DNA from: JAVKFY01 sp040223615
GTDB lineage: Bacteria > Pseudomonadota > Alphaproteobacteria > GCA-2731375
DNA: 64,000 nt
Assembly (NCBI GenBank): GCA_040223615.1
Contig: JAVKFY010000055.1
Location: 1 to 64,000 of the forward strand
Direction: 5' to 3'
The position numbers and the translations under genes were made by a program. How positions within the stretch are numbered: position 1 is the first letter of the stretch; every line of letters begins with the position of its first letter. The notes under the pieces were generated by a model. The model was not told where the DNA came from. It did not search any database and worked only from the letters and a program-made list of their open reading frames with translations. Below, piece by piece: positions 24,814 through 32,562 of this stretch.

Positions 24814-26010
24814 ATGTCCGCACCCGCGACCCGGACCGAGGCGTCCCTGAGCCCGGACGACTGGATCGCGCGCGCCCGATCCGTGGCGCCGATCCTGGAG
24901 GCCAACGGCGCGCGCATCGACGCCGACCGCGAGCTGCCGCCCGAGGTCAAGGAGGCGCTCTACGATGCGCGGCTGTTCCGGCTGCTGATGCCGACCTGGC
25001 TCGACGGCGGCGAACTAGACTTGATGACCTTCTCAAAGGTGATGGAGATCATCGCCACGGCCGACGCCTCGACCGCCTGGTGCATCGGCCAGAATAGCGG
25101 CGTGACCATGTCGGCCGCCTATCTCGACCGCGGCCCGGCGACGGAGATCTTCGGCCCGCGCGAGGCGGCCGCCGCCTGGGGCGCCGGTGCCGCCGGCAAG
25201 GCGGAGGTGGTCGACGGCGGCTTCAAGGTCACCGGCACGTGGCGCTTCGCGTCGAACCTGCGCAACGCCACCTGGCTCGGCGGCCACTGCCGTGTCTACG
25301 AGAATGGCGAGATCTGGAAGGACCCGGACGGTCAGCCGACCGAGCGTTCCGCGTTCTTCAAGCGCGAGATCGCCGAGATCGACGACAACTGGTACGTCAT
25401 GGGCCTGCGCGGCACCGGCTCCGACACCTACAGCGTGACGGACCTGTTCGTGCCGGCGAAGCACGTCATCGCACGCGACTATTTCGACACCTGCCGCGAG
25501 CCCGGCACGCTCTACAAGTTCACCACCACGCTGGCCTTCGGCGCCGGGTTCGGCGGCGTTGCGCTGGGCGTGGCGCGCTCGCTGCTCAATCCCCTGCGCG
25601 AGCTGGCGATGGACAAGAAGCCACGCGGTGCCGCCGCCGTCCTGTGCGAGGATCCGAACTTCCAGAATCTGCTGGCCCGCATGGAGGCGCGCTGGGGCGC
25701 CGCGCGCGCCTATCTCGACCAGGCCATCGCCAATGCCTGGGCCTCGGTCGAAGCCTCCGGCGAGCTCGACATCGACAACCGGGTGAAGCTCCGCCTGGCG
25801 GTGACCTATTCGATCACCGAGGCGACGGAGATTTCCGTCGACTGCTACCGCGCCGCCGGCGCCACCGCAATCTTCGACAAGGGACCGTTCGAGCGCCGCT
25901 TCCGCGACGCCAACGCGATCTCGCAACAGCTCCAGGGCCGCGCCTCGCACTTCACCACCGTCGGCCGCTACATGCTCGGCCTCGACGTCGACACCGCCAT
26001 CTCGCTGTGA
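24814..26010 (+). CDS. Acyl-CoA dehydrogenase-fold flavin monooxygenase
   Basis: This 398-residue protein has the acyl-CoA dehydrogenase fold. Its C-terminal domain is of the type 2 (DszC/HpaB-like) group: SVDCYRAAGATAIFDKGPFERRFRDANAISQQLQGR. The sequence near residue 85, AWCIGQNSGVTM, and the strand WRFASNLRNATWLGG also fit this group rather than true acyl-CoA dehydrogenases. Such enzymes use reduced flavin to hydroxylate aromatics, oxidise sulfur or act on amines. AAGGAAG precedes ATG 24814. Its TGA overlaps the next GTG (GTGA), showing translational coupling with the MetF-like gene. Confidence 0.85.
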   Translation: MSAPATRTEASLSPDDWIARARSVAPILEANGARIDADRELPPEVKEALYDARLFRLLMPTWLDGGELDLMTFSKVMEIIATADASTAWCIGQNSGVTMSAAYLDRGPATEIFGPREAAAAWGAGAAGKAEVVDGGFKVTGTWRFASNLRNATWLGGHCRVYENGEIWKDPDGQPTERSAFFKREIAEIDDNWYVMGLRGTGSDTYSVTDLFVPAKHVIARDYFDTCREPGTLYKFTTTLAFGAGFGGVALGVARSLLNPLRELAMDKKPRGAAAVLCEDPNFQNLLARMEARWGAARAYLDQAIANAWASVEASGELDIDNRVKLRLAVTYSITEATEISVDCYRAAGATAIFDKGPFERRFRDANAISQQLQGRASHFTTVGRYMLGLDVDTAISL

Positions 26011-26906
26011 GCGGACTGCGCGAGAAGATCGCCGCCGGCGACTTCGTCGTCACCGCCGAGGTCGCGCCGCCGGTCTGCACCGATCCCGAGGCGCTGCTGA
26101 AACGCGCCCTGCCGTTGCGCGGCAAGGCGACGGCGGTGAACGTCACCGACGGCGCCGGCGCCAGGGCGACACTGTCGTCGATCGCCGGCGCGCACATCCT
26201 GAGAACCAACGGCATCGAGCCGATCGTGCAGATGACCTGCCGCGACCGCAATCGGCTGGCACTGCAAGCCGATCTGCTGGGCTCGCTGGCGCTCGGCCTG
26301 ACCAGTTTCCTGATGCTGAGCGGCGACGATCCGTCGGCCGGCGACCAGCCCGACGCGAAGGCCGTGTTCGACTACAACTCCGCCGCCCTGCTGAGCATGG
26401 CCAAGGGCATGCGCGACCAGGGCACGCTGCCGACCGGCACCGAGATCGCCGGCCCGACGGCGATGCTGCTCGGCGCCGCCGACGCGCCGATCGACCCGCC
26501 CGCCGACTGGGAGCCGAAATCGTTGATCGCCAAGGCCGAGGCCGGGGTAGCGTTCGTGCAGACCCAGTTCTGCATGGATATCGAGATTGTGCGCCGCTAC
26601 GGCCAGCGCCTGGTCGACCTCGGCCTGGCGCCGCGCATGAGGTTCCTGATCGGCGTGTGCCCGATCCCCTCGGCGAAGTCCGCGCGCTGGATGCGCGAGA
26701 AGCTGTTCGGCACGATTATTTCCGACGACATCGTCGCCCGGCTCGACGGCGCCGACGACGCTCGCGCCGAGGGCAAGGCGATCTGCGCGGAGTTCCTGCA
26801 ACAACTGAAGGACGTCCCCGGCATCGGCGGCGCACATGTGATGTCGCCGGCAGCACCATCGGCGGTGCCGGAAGTGATCGACATGGCGGGTCTGGCCGCC
26901 GGCTGA
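26007..26906 (+). CDS. Methylenetetrahydrofolate reductase (MetF)-like protein
   Basis: The product is 299 residues. The start FVVTAEVAPPVCTDPEALL matches the MTHFR barrel opening (the FEFFPP region), followed by AVNVTDGAGAR, the folate/flavin segment QMTCRDRNRLALQADLLG and LTSFLMLSGDDP. The later QTQFCMDIEIVRRYGQR and FLIGVCPIPSAK are further family signatures. The GTG start overlaps the preceding stop by 4 bases, so the protein is made together with the flavin monooxygenase. Catabolic one-carbon clusters often carry such dedicated copies; whether this is the cell's only MetF cannot be told from the window. Confidence 0.85.
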   Translation: MSGLREKIAAGDFVVTAEVAPPVCTDPEALLKRALPLRGKATAVNVTDGAGARATLSSIAGAHILRTNGIEPIVQMTCRDRNRLALQADLLGSLALGLTSFLMLSGDDPSAGDQPDAKAVFDYNSAALLSMAKGMRDQGTLPTGTEIAGPTAMLLGAADAPIDPPADWEPKSLIAKAEAGVAFVQTQFCMDIEIVRRYGQRLVDLGLAPRMRFLIGVCPIPSAKSARWMREKLFGTIISDDIVARLDGADDARAEGKAICAEFLQQLKDVPGIGGAHVMSPAAPSAVPEVIDMAGLAAG

Positions 26907-26918
26907 GGAGAGACACGG

Positions 26919-28169
26919 ATGAAGCTGCTCTGGTTCCACCTGATGCCCTACTCGGAATTGCCGGACGACTTCCGCGACAAGTACGACTCGGTCTGGGTCG
27001 ACATCGACGCCGGCCTGTTCGATCCGGCGCGCGCGCACCGCATGTACAACGACTACATGGACGAGATGGAGCACGCGGCGGCGGTCGGCTTCGACGGCAT
27101 CTGCGTCAACGAGCATCACGCCAACGCCTACGGCATGATGCCCTCGCCCAACCTGATCGCGTCGGCCGTTACCCGGCGCACGCGCGACGTGGCGATCTGC
27201 CTGATGGGCAACTCGCTGGCGCTGTACAACCCGCCGACCCGCGTCGCCGAGGAAATGGCGATGATCGACTGCATCTCCGGCGGGCGCCTGATCGCCGGCT
27301 TCCCCGTCGGCTCGCCGATGGACACCTGCTACGCCTACGCGCAGAACCCGAGCCAGTTGCGTCAACGCTACCACGAGGCGCACGACCTGATCCTCAAGGC
27401 CTGGGCCGAGCCGGAGCCTTTCGCTTTCAACGGCCGCTTCAACCAGATGCGCTACGTCAATATCTGGCCGCGCCCGATTCAGCGGCCGCACCCGCCGATC
27501 TGGATTCCTGGCGGCGGCTCGGTGGAAACCTGGCAGTGGTGCGCGGAGATGGACTACCTCTACGCCTACCTCAGCTACTTCGGCTACAAGGCCGGCATGC
27601 AGACCATGCACGGCTTCTGGAACGCGATGGCCGAGCTCGGCAAGGACCGCAATCCCTATCGCGCTGGCTTCCTGCAATTCGTCGGCGTGGCGGAGACCCG
27701 CGAGGAGGCGATGAAGCTCTACAAGGAGCCGGCGGAGTATTTCTACGGCCGCTGCCTGCATGTCGACCCGCGCTGGACCCAGCCGCCGGGCCACACCTCG
27801 GAAGCCACCATCCGCGCCCGCGTGGAAAGCCAGGTCAAGGCCGCCTCGTCCTATAGCCGCGCCAGCGGCGTCGCGCGCGACATGGAGGGCATCGTCGATC
27901 AGGGCTACATCATCGTCGGCTCGCCCGACGAGGTCGCCGACCAGCTCCGCCAGGTCGCCACCGAGATGAACGTCGGCAACTTGATGATGCTGCTGCAGTT
28001 CGGCTCGATGAGCCGCGAGCTGACGATGTACAACACCTCGCTGTTCGCCGAGAAGGTGATGCCGCAGCTCACCGACCTGTTCGACGACGAATGGGAAAAC
28101 CACTGGTGGCCGACCCCGCTCCCGGCCGAGGAGCGCGTCAGCGTCGGCCAGCTACAGGCCGCGGAGTAA
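26919..28169 (+). CDS. LLM-class flavin-dependent monooxygenase
   Basis: This 416-residue luciferase-like TIM-barrel oxidoreductase uses FMN or F420. Typical elements are the start MKLLWFHLMPYSELP, the active-site strand GFDGICVNEHHANAYGMMPSPNLI, the segment RVAEEMAMIDCISGGRLIAGFPVGSPMD, and WIPGGGSVETWQW before the C-terminal third. GAGGAGA sits just before ATG 26919, 12 bases after the MetF-like gene. An FMN monooxygenase acting with a separate reductase is the likeliest form. It closes the five-gene run starting at 22938. Confidence 0.88.
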   Translation: MKLLWFHLMPYSELPDDFRDKYDSVWVDIDAGLFDPARAHRMYNDYMDEMEHAAAVGFDGICVNEHHANAYGMMPSPNLIASAVTRRTRDVAICLMGNSLALYNPPTRVAEEMAMIDCISGGRLIAGFPVGSPMDTCYAYAQNPSQLRQRYHEAHDLILKAWAEPEPFAFNGRFNQMRYVNIWPRPIQRPHPPIWIPGGGSVETWQWCAEMDYLYAYLSYFGYKAGMQTMHGFWNAMAELGKDRNPYRAGFLQFVGVAETREEAMKLYKEPAEYFYGRCLHVDPRWTQPPGHTSEATIRARVESQVKAASSYSRASGVARDMEGIVDQGYIIVGSPDEVADQLRQVATEMNVGNLMMLLQFGSMSRELTMYNTSLFAEKVMPQLTDLFDDEWENHWWPTPLPAEERVSVGQLQAAE

Positions 28170-28186
28170 ACGCCCCAACAAGGTCG

Positions 28187-28807
28187 TCATGCCCCGGGCA
28201 TCTGCTCGACGATCCACTCCTCGACGTCGCGTAGGCGGTCCTTGCCGAAGAACATCTCGTCGCCGACGAAAACGGTCGGGCTGCCGAAGTTGCCTCGCTC
28301 CACGCTGCGGTTGGTGTTGGCGATCAGCTTGTCCTTGATCGGCTGTTCGCCGATGCGGGTCAGGATGTGGGCGCCGTCCAGGCCGGATTCGTCGAAGGCG
28401 GTCCGGATGACCTCCGGATCGTCCATCTTCTTCGGCTCCTCCCACATGTGGAAGAACGCGGCCTCGACGTATTTCGTGAGGTATCCCTCGTCCTCGGCGA
28501 CCAGCGCACCGCGCATGAGCTGCACCGTGATCACCGGGAAGTGCGGATTGCGCCGGAACCGGTCCAGCTTGTGCTTGGTCATGAACCGTTCCATCTCGCG
28601 GCGCTGGTATTCCGGCTTGTTCTTCACTTCGCCGAACTGCTCCATCGGCGAGCGGTTGTTGGTCGCCTTGAACACGCCGCCGAGCAGGATCGGGAAGTAG
28701 GTGAAAGTGACGCCGGTGCGCTGCTCGATGCCGGGGATCAGCCGGTGCGCGCAGTACGCGTTCGGGCTGCCGAAATCGAAGTGGAACTCAACCTTGGGAA
28801 CGCTCAT
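28187..28807 (-). CDS. 2-Hydroxychromene-2-carboxylate isomerase-family protein
   Basis: This 206-residue thioredoxin-fold protein is related to kappa-class glutathione transferases and HCCA isomerase. The glutathione-binding Ser lies in DFGSPNAYCAHRLIP, the helical domain spans about residues 60-150, and the late cis-Pro strand is RGNFGSPTVFVGDEMFFGKDRL. AGGAG lies 7 bases before ATG 28807. It is the last gene of a minus-strand trio. Family members isomerise aromatic ring-cleavage intermediates, but many have other glutathione-linked roles. Confidence 0.88.
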   Translation of the reverse strand: MSVPKVEFHFDFGSPNAYCAHRLIPGIEQRTGVTFTYFPILLGGVFKATNNRSPMEQFGEVKNKPEYQRREMERFMTKHKLDRFRRNPHFPVITVQLMRGALVAEDEGYLTKYVEAAFFHMWEEPKKMDDPEVIRTAFDESGLDGAHILTRIGEQPIKDKLIANTNRSVERGNFGSPTVFVGDEMFFGKDRLRDVEEWIVEQMPGA

Positions 28808-28816
28808 CGAAAACTC

Positions 28817-29512
28817 CTAGTTCTTGCGCCAGACCATGCCGTAGCTGACCGGCCAATGCAGGTAGGGCCGCCACTTCGGCTTGCTGGTCAGCCAGGCCTC
28901 GTCGATCACGCATTCCCGCATCTCGTCCAGCCGCAGTGCCGCCGCGTTGCCAGCAGCGACATGCTCGTCGAACAGGTGGACGTAGGAGCGGATCGCCACC
29001 GCCTCGCCATCGCCGCGATGGTAGTGCGTCATCTTGCCGTTCAGCAGGAAGAACGGGTGGTAGCCAACGATCGCGAACTGCCCGCCGGGCCGCAGCAGCC
29101 GCGCCGCCTCGCCGTAGACCGGCGCCAGCTCGGCCAGGTGCTCGCAGGCCAGCGCCATGATCACCAGGTCGTAGGCGGCGGCCGCCAGCCCGGTGCTGGC
29201 GACGTCGGCGATGGTGAGCGAGCGGTAGACATTCTTCGCCCGCGCCTGTTCTTGCATCTGCGGCGTGATGTCGACGCCGTCGATGGCGCCGACGCCGCGC
29301 GCCCTCAACCATTCCGCGGTACGGCCGGTGCCGCAGGCCAGGTCGGCGGCGGCGCCGACCTCGGCCCATGACACCGACGCGAGCCGTTCCAGCAGCGGCC
29401 GGTCGAGCCCGACCGCCACCGTCGACTCGTAGTCGGCCGCCCACTCGCCATAGCCTTCGGCGGCGTCGACGACCGGGTAGTCGCGCGGATCGAACTGCGA
29501 CGCGTCAGTCAC
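28817..29512 (-). CDS. Class I SAM-dependent methyltransferase
   Basis: This 231-residue methyltransferase has the SAM-binding motif I AADLACGTGRTAEWL, the acidic motif II in AIDGVDITPQMQEQAR, and motif III in YDLVIMALACEHLAEL, followed by LRPGGQFAIVGYHPFF. The GTG 29512 start lies 5 bases after the stop of the upstream serine hydrolase gene. A longer open frame reaching into that gene is non-coding. The acceptor is unknown. Small-molecule O- or N-methylation is more likely than nucleic acid methylation. Confidence 0.86.
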   Translation of the reverse strand: MTDASQFDPRDYPVVDAAEGYGEWAADYESTVAVGLDRPLLERLASVSWAEVGAAADLACGTGRTAEWLRARGVGAIDGVDITPQMQEQARAKNVYRSLTIADVASTGLAAAAYDLVIMALACEHLAELAPVYGEAARLLRPGGQFAIVGYHPFFLLNGKMTHYHRGDGEAVAIRSYVHLFDEHVAAGNAAALRLDEMRECVIDEAWLTSKPKWRPYLHWPVSYGMVWRKN

Positions 29513-29517
29513 GCCGG

Positions 29518-30678
29518 CTATGCCCTCGCATAGACCGCTTCCTCGAACCGGTCGAGCAGGCCGAGCACGGTCGGATCGGCGAACGGCACCAGTTGCGTCA
29601 TGATCACGCCGCAGATCTTCGAGGTCGGGTCGATCCAGAAATAGGTGTTGCCCAGTCCGGCCCAGTTCAGCGAGTTCGCCTTGCGCCGGCCCGGCACGTC
29701 GGCGGTGTTGATCATGAAGCCCAGGCCCCACTTCTTCTGCATGCCGGGGAAGAACTCGGCATCGTTCGAATAGGGCGGGATCGCGGTTTTCAACGCCACC
29801 ACGTCGACGTCGCCGATATTGTTGCGGCTCATCTCCGCGACGGTCTCCGGCTTCAGCAACTGGTGGCCGTTGGCGCCCTTGCCGGCATTGAGGAACACCT
29901 GCATGAACTTGGTGTAGTCGGCTACGGTGCCGTACATGCCGCCGCCGCCCATCTCGAACTCCGGCTGTTGCGGAATCTCGAACTCCATCGGGCCGAGCTT
30001 GCCGTCCTCGCCGTAGGTGTGCATGCCGACCAACCGGCTGCGCATGTCTTCGGTGAGCTTGAAGCCGATCGAGGTCATGCCCAGCGGGCCGAAGATATTC
30101 TCGGCGAAGAACTGGCCCAGTGTCTGGCCCGAGGACGCCTCGACCGCCTTGCCAGCCCAGTCGATGTTGATGCCATAGTCCCAGCGCGTACCCGGGTCGA
30201 AGGTCAGCGGTGTCGACAGCGCCTTGTTCTCGCAGGAGATCACGCCCGGAATTTCGTTCTCTTCCATGTAGCGGCCGAGATCGGCGTTCCAGATGTCATA
30301 GCTGAATCCGGCGGTATGGGTGAGAAGCTGACGCAGGGTCGGCTTGCTCTTCGGCGGGCGCAGCTTCGCCATGTTGCCGTCATAGCCTTCGAATACCTGC
30401 CGGCCCTTCAGCTCCGGCACCACGTCCTCGATCGGCGTATCGAGCTGCAGCTTGCCGCGCTCGACCTGGATCATCGCCGCCGTGGAGGTGATCGCCTTGG
30501 TCATCGAGGCGATCCAGAACACCGAATCCGGCGTCATCGCGGCGCCGTTCGGCAACGCCCGGATGCCGTGCGCGCCCTTGTAAAGCGTCTCCGTCGGTCC
30601 GGCTGCCATCGCCGTCACACCCGGCACCTGGCCCTCGTCCACCGCTGATTTCAATACGGCATCGATCTTGTCGCTCAT
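29518..30678 (-). CDS. Serine hydrolase, class C beta-lactamase/esterase family
   Basis: This 386-residue protein has the penicillin-binding-like SxxK active site SMTK at residues 58-61, the second motif in WDYGINIDWAG (Tyr-X-Asn) and the glycine-rich segment GGGGMYGTVADY. There is no signal peptide, so it is probably a cytoplasmic EstB-like esterase or lactonase rather than a resistance beta-lactamase. ATG 30678 was preferred over an upstream extension into the intergenic region. It is the first gene of a minus-strand trio and diverges from padR over 178 bases. Confidence 0.88.
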   Translation of the reverse strand: MSDKIDAVLKSAVDEGQVPGVTAMAAGPTETLYKGAHGIRALPNGAAMTPDSVFWIASMTKAITSTAAMIQVERGKLQLDTPIEDVVPELKGRQVFEGYDGNMAKLRPPKSKPTLRQLLTHTAGFSYDIWNADLGRYMEENEIPGVISCENKALSTPLTFDPGTRWDYGINIDWAGKAVEASSGQTLGQFFAENIFGPLGMTSIGFKLTEDMRSRLVGMHTYGEDGKLGPMEFEIPQQPEFEMGGGGMYGTVADYTKFMQVFLNAGKGANGHQLLKPETVAEMSRNNIGDVDVVALKTAIPPYSNDAEFFPGMQKKWGLGFMINTADVPGRRKANSLNWAGLGNTYFWIDPTSKICGVIMTQLVPFADPTVLGLLDRFEEAVYARA

Positions 30679-30792
30679 GACGTCCCCTGCCTCGGTTATC
30701 GCGGGTCTCGCATGACCCAACTGGATCAACGCTACGCCTGGGCTGACGACACGATCAACCGCATTGGCAACCGACCAGCGGTCATTTAGTAC

Positions 30793-30820
30793 TTGCATCC
30801 CTATATCGAACTGTTATATG
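30793..30820 (+). promoter_or_regulatory. Candidate padR promoter with overlapping dyad
   Basis: TTGCAT (30793-30798) and TATATG (30815-30820) are separated by 16 bases, 36 bases upstream of the padR ATG. The interval holds two ATAT-containing half-sites (CTATAT and TATATG), giving an imperfect dyad that could be a PadR autoregulatory operator. Both calls are pattern-based. Confidence 0.35.
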
Positions 30821-30856
30821 TCGCTCGTGCAATAGTCGTTGGGAGGCGATGCCGCG

Positions 30857-31438
30857 ATGGACGTCCAAACCTTGTGCCTGGGTGTACTGACGATGGGCGA
30901 TGCTTCCGGCTACGAGATCAAGAAGATCCTGGAGGGGCCGTTCCGGCACTTCTATGACGCCAGCTTCGGGTCGATCTATCCGGCCCTGAACAAGCTGCAG
31001 ACGTCCGGCCTGGTGACCTGCAACTACGCCGCCCAGGACAAGCGCCCGGACAAGAAGGTTTACAGCCTCACAGTCGACGGCCGCCTGGAGCTGGTCAGCG
31101 AGTTGCGCGACCCGCCCGGCGCCGACCGGGTGCGCTCGGAATTCCTGGCGACGATGATGTTCGCCGAGCTGCTGCCGGCGAACTATATCGCCAGCGTGAT
31201 CGACGACCGCGAGCGCCGCCTGCGCGAGACCATCGCGCACCTGGAAGAGGCCGAGCGCGACGAGGACATGTCGCCCGGCAAGAGCTTCGTGAACGGCTAC
31301 GGGCTGGCGGTGTACCGCGCTGCCCTCGCCTACATGGAAGAAAATCGCCACCTCGTTGAAAGCGAGGCGCTGCTGGCGCAGGTCGAGCGCGACCGCACCG
31401 GCGCGCCGGCAGCCGTTGCCGCCAACGGCGACGACTAG
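30857..31438 (+). CDS. PadR-family transcriptional regulator
   Basis: This 193-residue regulator has an N-terminal winged helix: LGVLTMGDASGYEIKKIL, then the recognition region SFGSIYPALNKLQTSGLV and the wing KVYSLTVDGRLEL. The C-terminal Vir_C_2-like helical region (residues about 95-175) mediates dimerisation. GGGAGG lies 10 bases before ATG 30857. It is followed after 11 bases by the RND adaptor gene, so it probably controls that pump and itself. A role over the divergent hydrolase is possible. Confidence 0.9.
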   Translation: MDVQTLCLGVLTMGDASGYEIKKILEGPFRHFYDASFGSIYPALNKLQTSGLVTCNYAAQDKRPDKKVYSLTVDGRLELVSELRDPPGADRVRSEFLATMMFAELLPANYIASVIDDRERRLRETIAHLEEAERDEDMSPGKSFVNGYGLAVYRAALAYMEENRHLVESEALLAQVERDRTGAPAAVAANGDD

Positions 31439-31449
31439 GGAGCGCGACA

Positions 31450-32562
31450 ATGCGCAAGTCCTACATTCTGGCCGTCTTGATCGCGATCGGCGCGGCCGCC
31501 TGGGTGCTGAGCGGCCAGATCGGCGCCACTTCGCCGGAGCCGGCCGTGGCGGCCGACAATGCCACCGCGGCCGCCGATGCGCCCGCCGAGGCGAAGGCCG
31601 AAACCGCCACCACCGTGCGCGTCCTGCATTCGGTCGCCAGGGAGCGGATGGAACATGTCCTGGTCCGCGGCCGTACCGAAGCCAAGCGCCGTGTGCACCT
31701 GAAGTCGGAAGTGCCGGGCACCATCGTCGAACTGCCCAAGACCAAGGGTGAACGGGTCAAGCGTGGCGACGTCATCGCTCGCCTGGCCGTGGAGGAGCGC
31801 CAGGCCCGGCTGGCCGAATCCCGCGCGCTGGTGAAACAGCGCGAGCTGGAATACCAGGCGGCCAAGAAGCTGACCCAGAAGGGCTACCGCTCCGAGACCT
31901 CTTTCGCCGGCACCGCCGCGCAGCTCGACGCCGCCAAGGCCGCGGTGAAGGCGATGGAGGTACAGCTTGGCAAGACCGTGATCCGGGCGCCGTTCGACGC
32001 CGTGATCGACGATCGCATGGTCGAACGCGGCGATTTCGTGAAGGACGGCGCGGCGATCGCGCTGCTGATCGACGAAGACCCGTTCCTGATCGTCGGCCAG
32101 GTCTCCGAGATCGAGGTCGGCCGCCTGCGCCTGGGCGATCACGGCACCGCCAAGCTGGTCACCGGCGAGACCGTGACCGGCGCCATCCGCTTCGTCGCCA
32201 CCGCCGCCGATCCGGCCACCCGCACCTTCCGCGTCGAGCTTGAGGTGCCCAATCCTGACAAGACGCTGCGCGACGGCATCACCGCCGAGATCGCCTTTCC
32301 GACCAGCCCGGTGCCGGCCCACTTCATCTCGCCGGCCCTGCTGACCCTGAACGACGCCGGCGTCGTCGGCGTGCGCACCGTGGGCCCGGCCGACGCCAAG
32401 GGCATGCGCACGGTCGCGTTCCACCCGGTCAACCTGTTGGACGACGAGACCGACGGCGTCTGGATCACCGGCCTGCCGCCCGAGATCGACATCATTTCGG
32501 TCGGCCAGGAGTTCGTGCGCGAAGGCGAGAAAGTGATGGTCGCCAAGCCGGGAGCCGCCTGA
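31450..32562 (+). CDS. RND efflux periplasmic adaptor (membrane fusion protein)
   Basis: The product is 370 residues. An N-terminal hydrophobic segment (SYILAVLIAIGAAAWVLSG) acts as a signal or anchor. It is followed by the lipoyl half-motif GTIVELPKTKGERVKRGDVIARL, a coiled-coil hairpin of about 55 residues (EERQARLAESRALVKQREL and following), then TVIRAPFDAVIDDRMVERGDFV and a beta-barrel domain. GGGAGCGCGAC precedes ATG 31450. Its stop codon shares one base with the permease start (TGATG), indicating translational coupling. Confidence 0.92.
   Translation: MRKSYILAVLIAIGAAAWVLSGQIGATSPEPAVAADNATAAADAPAEAKAETATTVRVLHSVARERMEHVLVRGRTEAKRRVHLKSEVPGTIVELPKTKGERVKRGDVIARLAVEERQARLAESRALVKQRELEYQAAKKLTQKGYRSETSFAGTAAQLDAAKAAVKAMEVQLGKTVIRAPFDAVIDDRMVERGDFVKDGAAIALLIDEDPFLIVGQVSEIEVGRLRLGDHGTAKLVTGETVTGAIRFVATAADPATRTFRVELEVPNPDKTLRDGITAEIAFPTSPVPAHFISPALLTLNDAGVVGVRTVGPADAKGMRTVAFHPVNLLDDETDGVWITGLPPEIDIISVGQEFVREGEKVMVAKPGAA

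Noticed and set aside
29518..30678. Antibiotic-resistance beta-lactamase
   Set aside because: SxxK and YxN motifs are present, but there is no signal peptide, so an intracellular esterase or lactonase is likelier.
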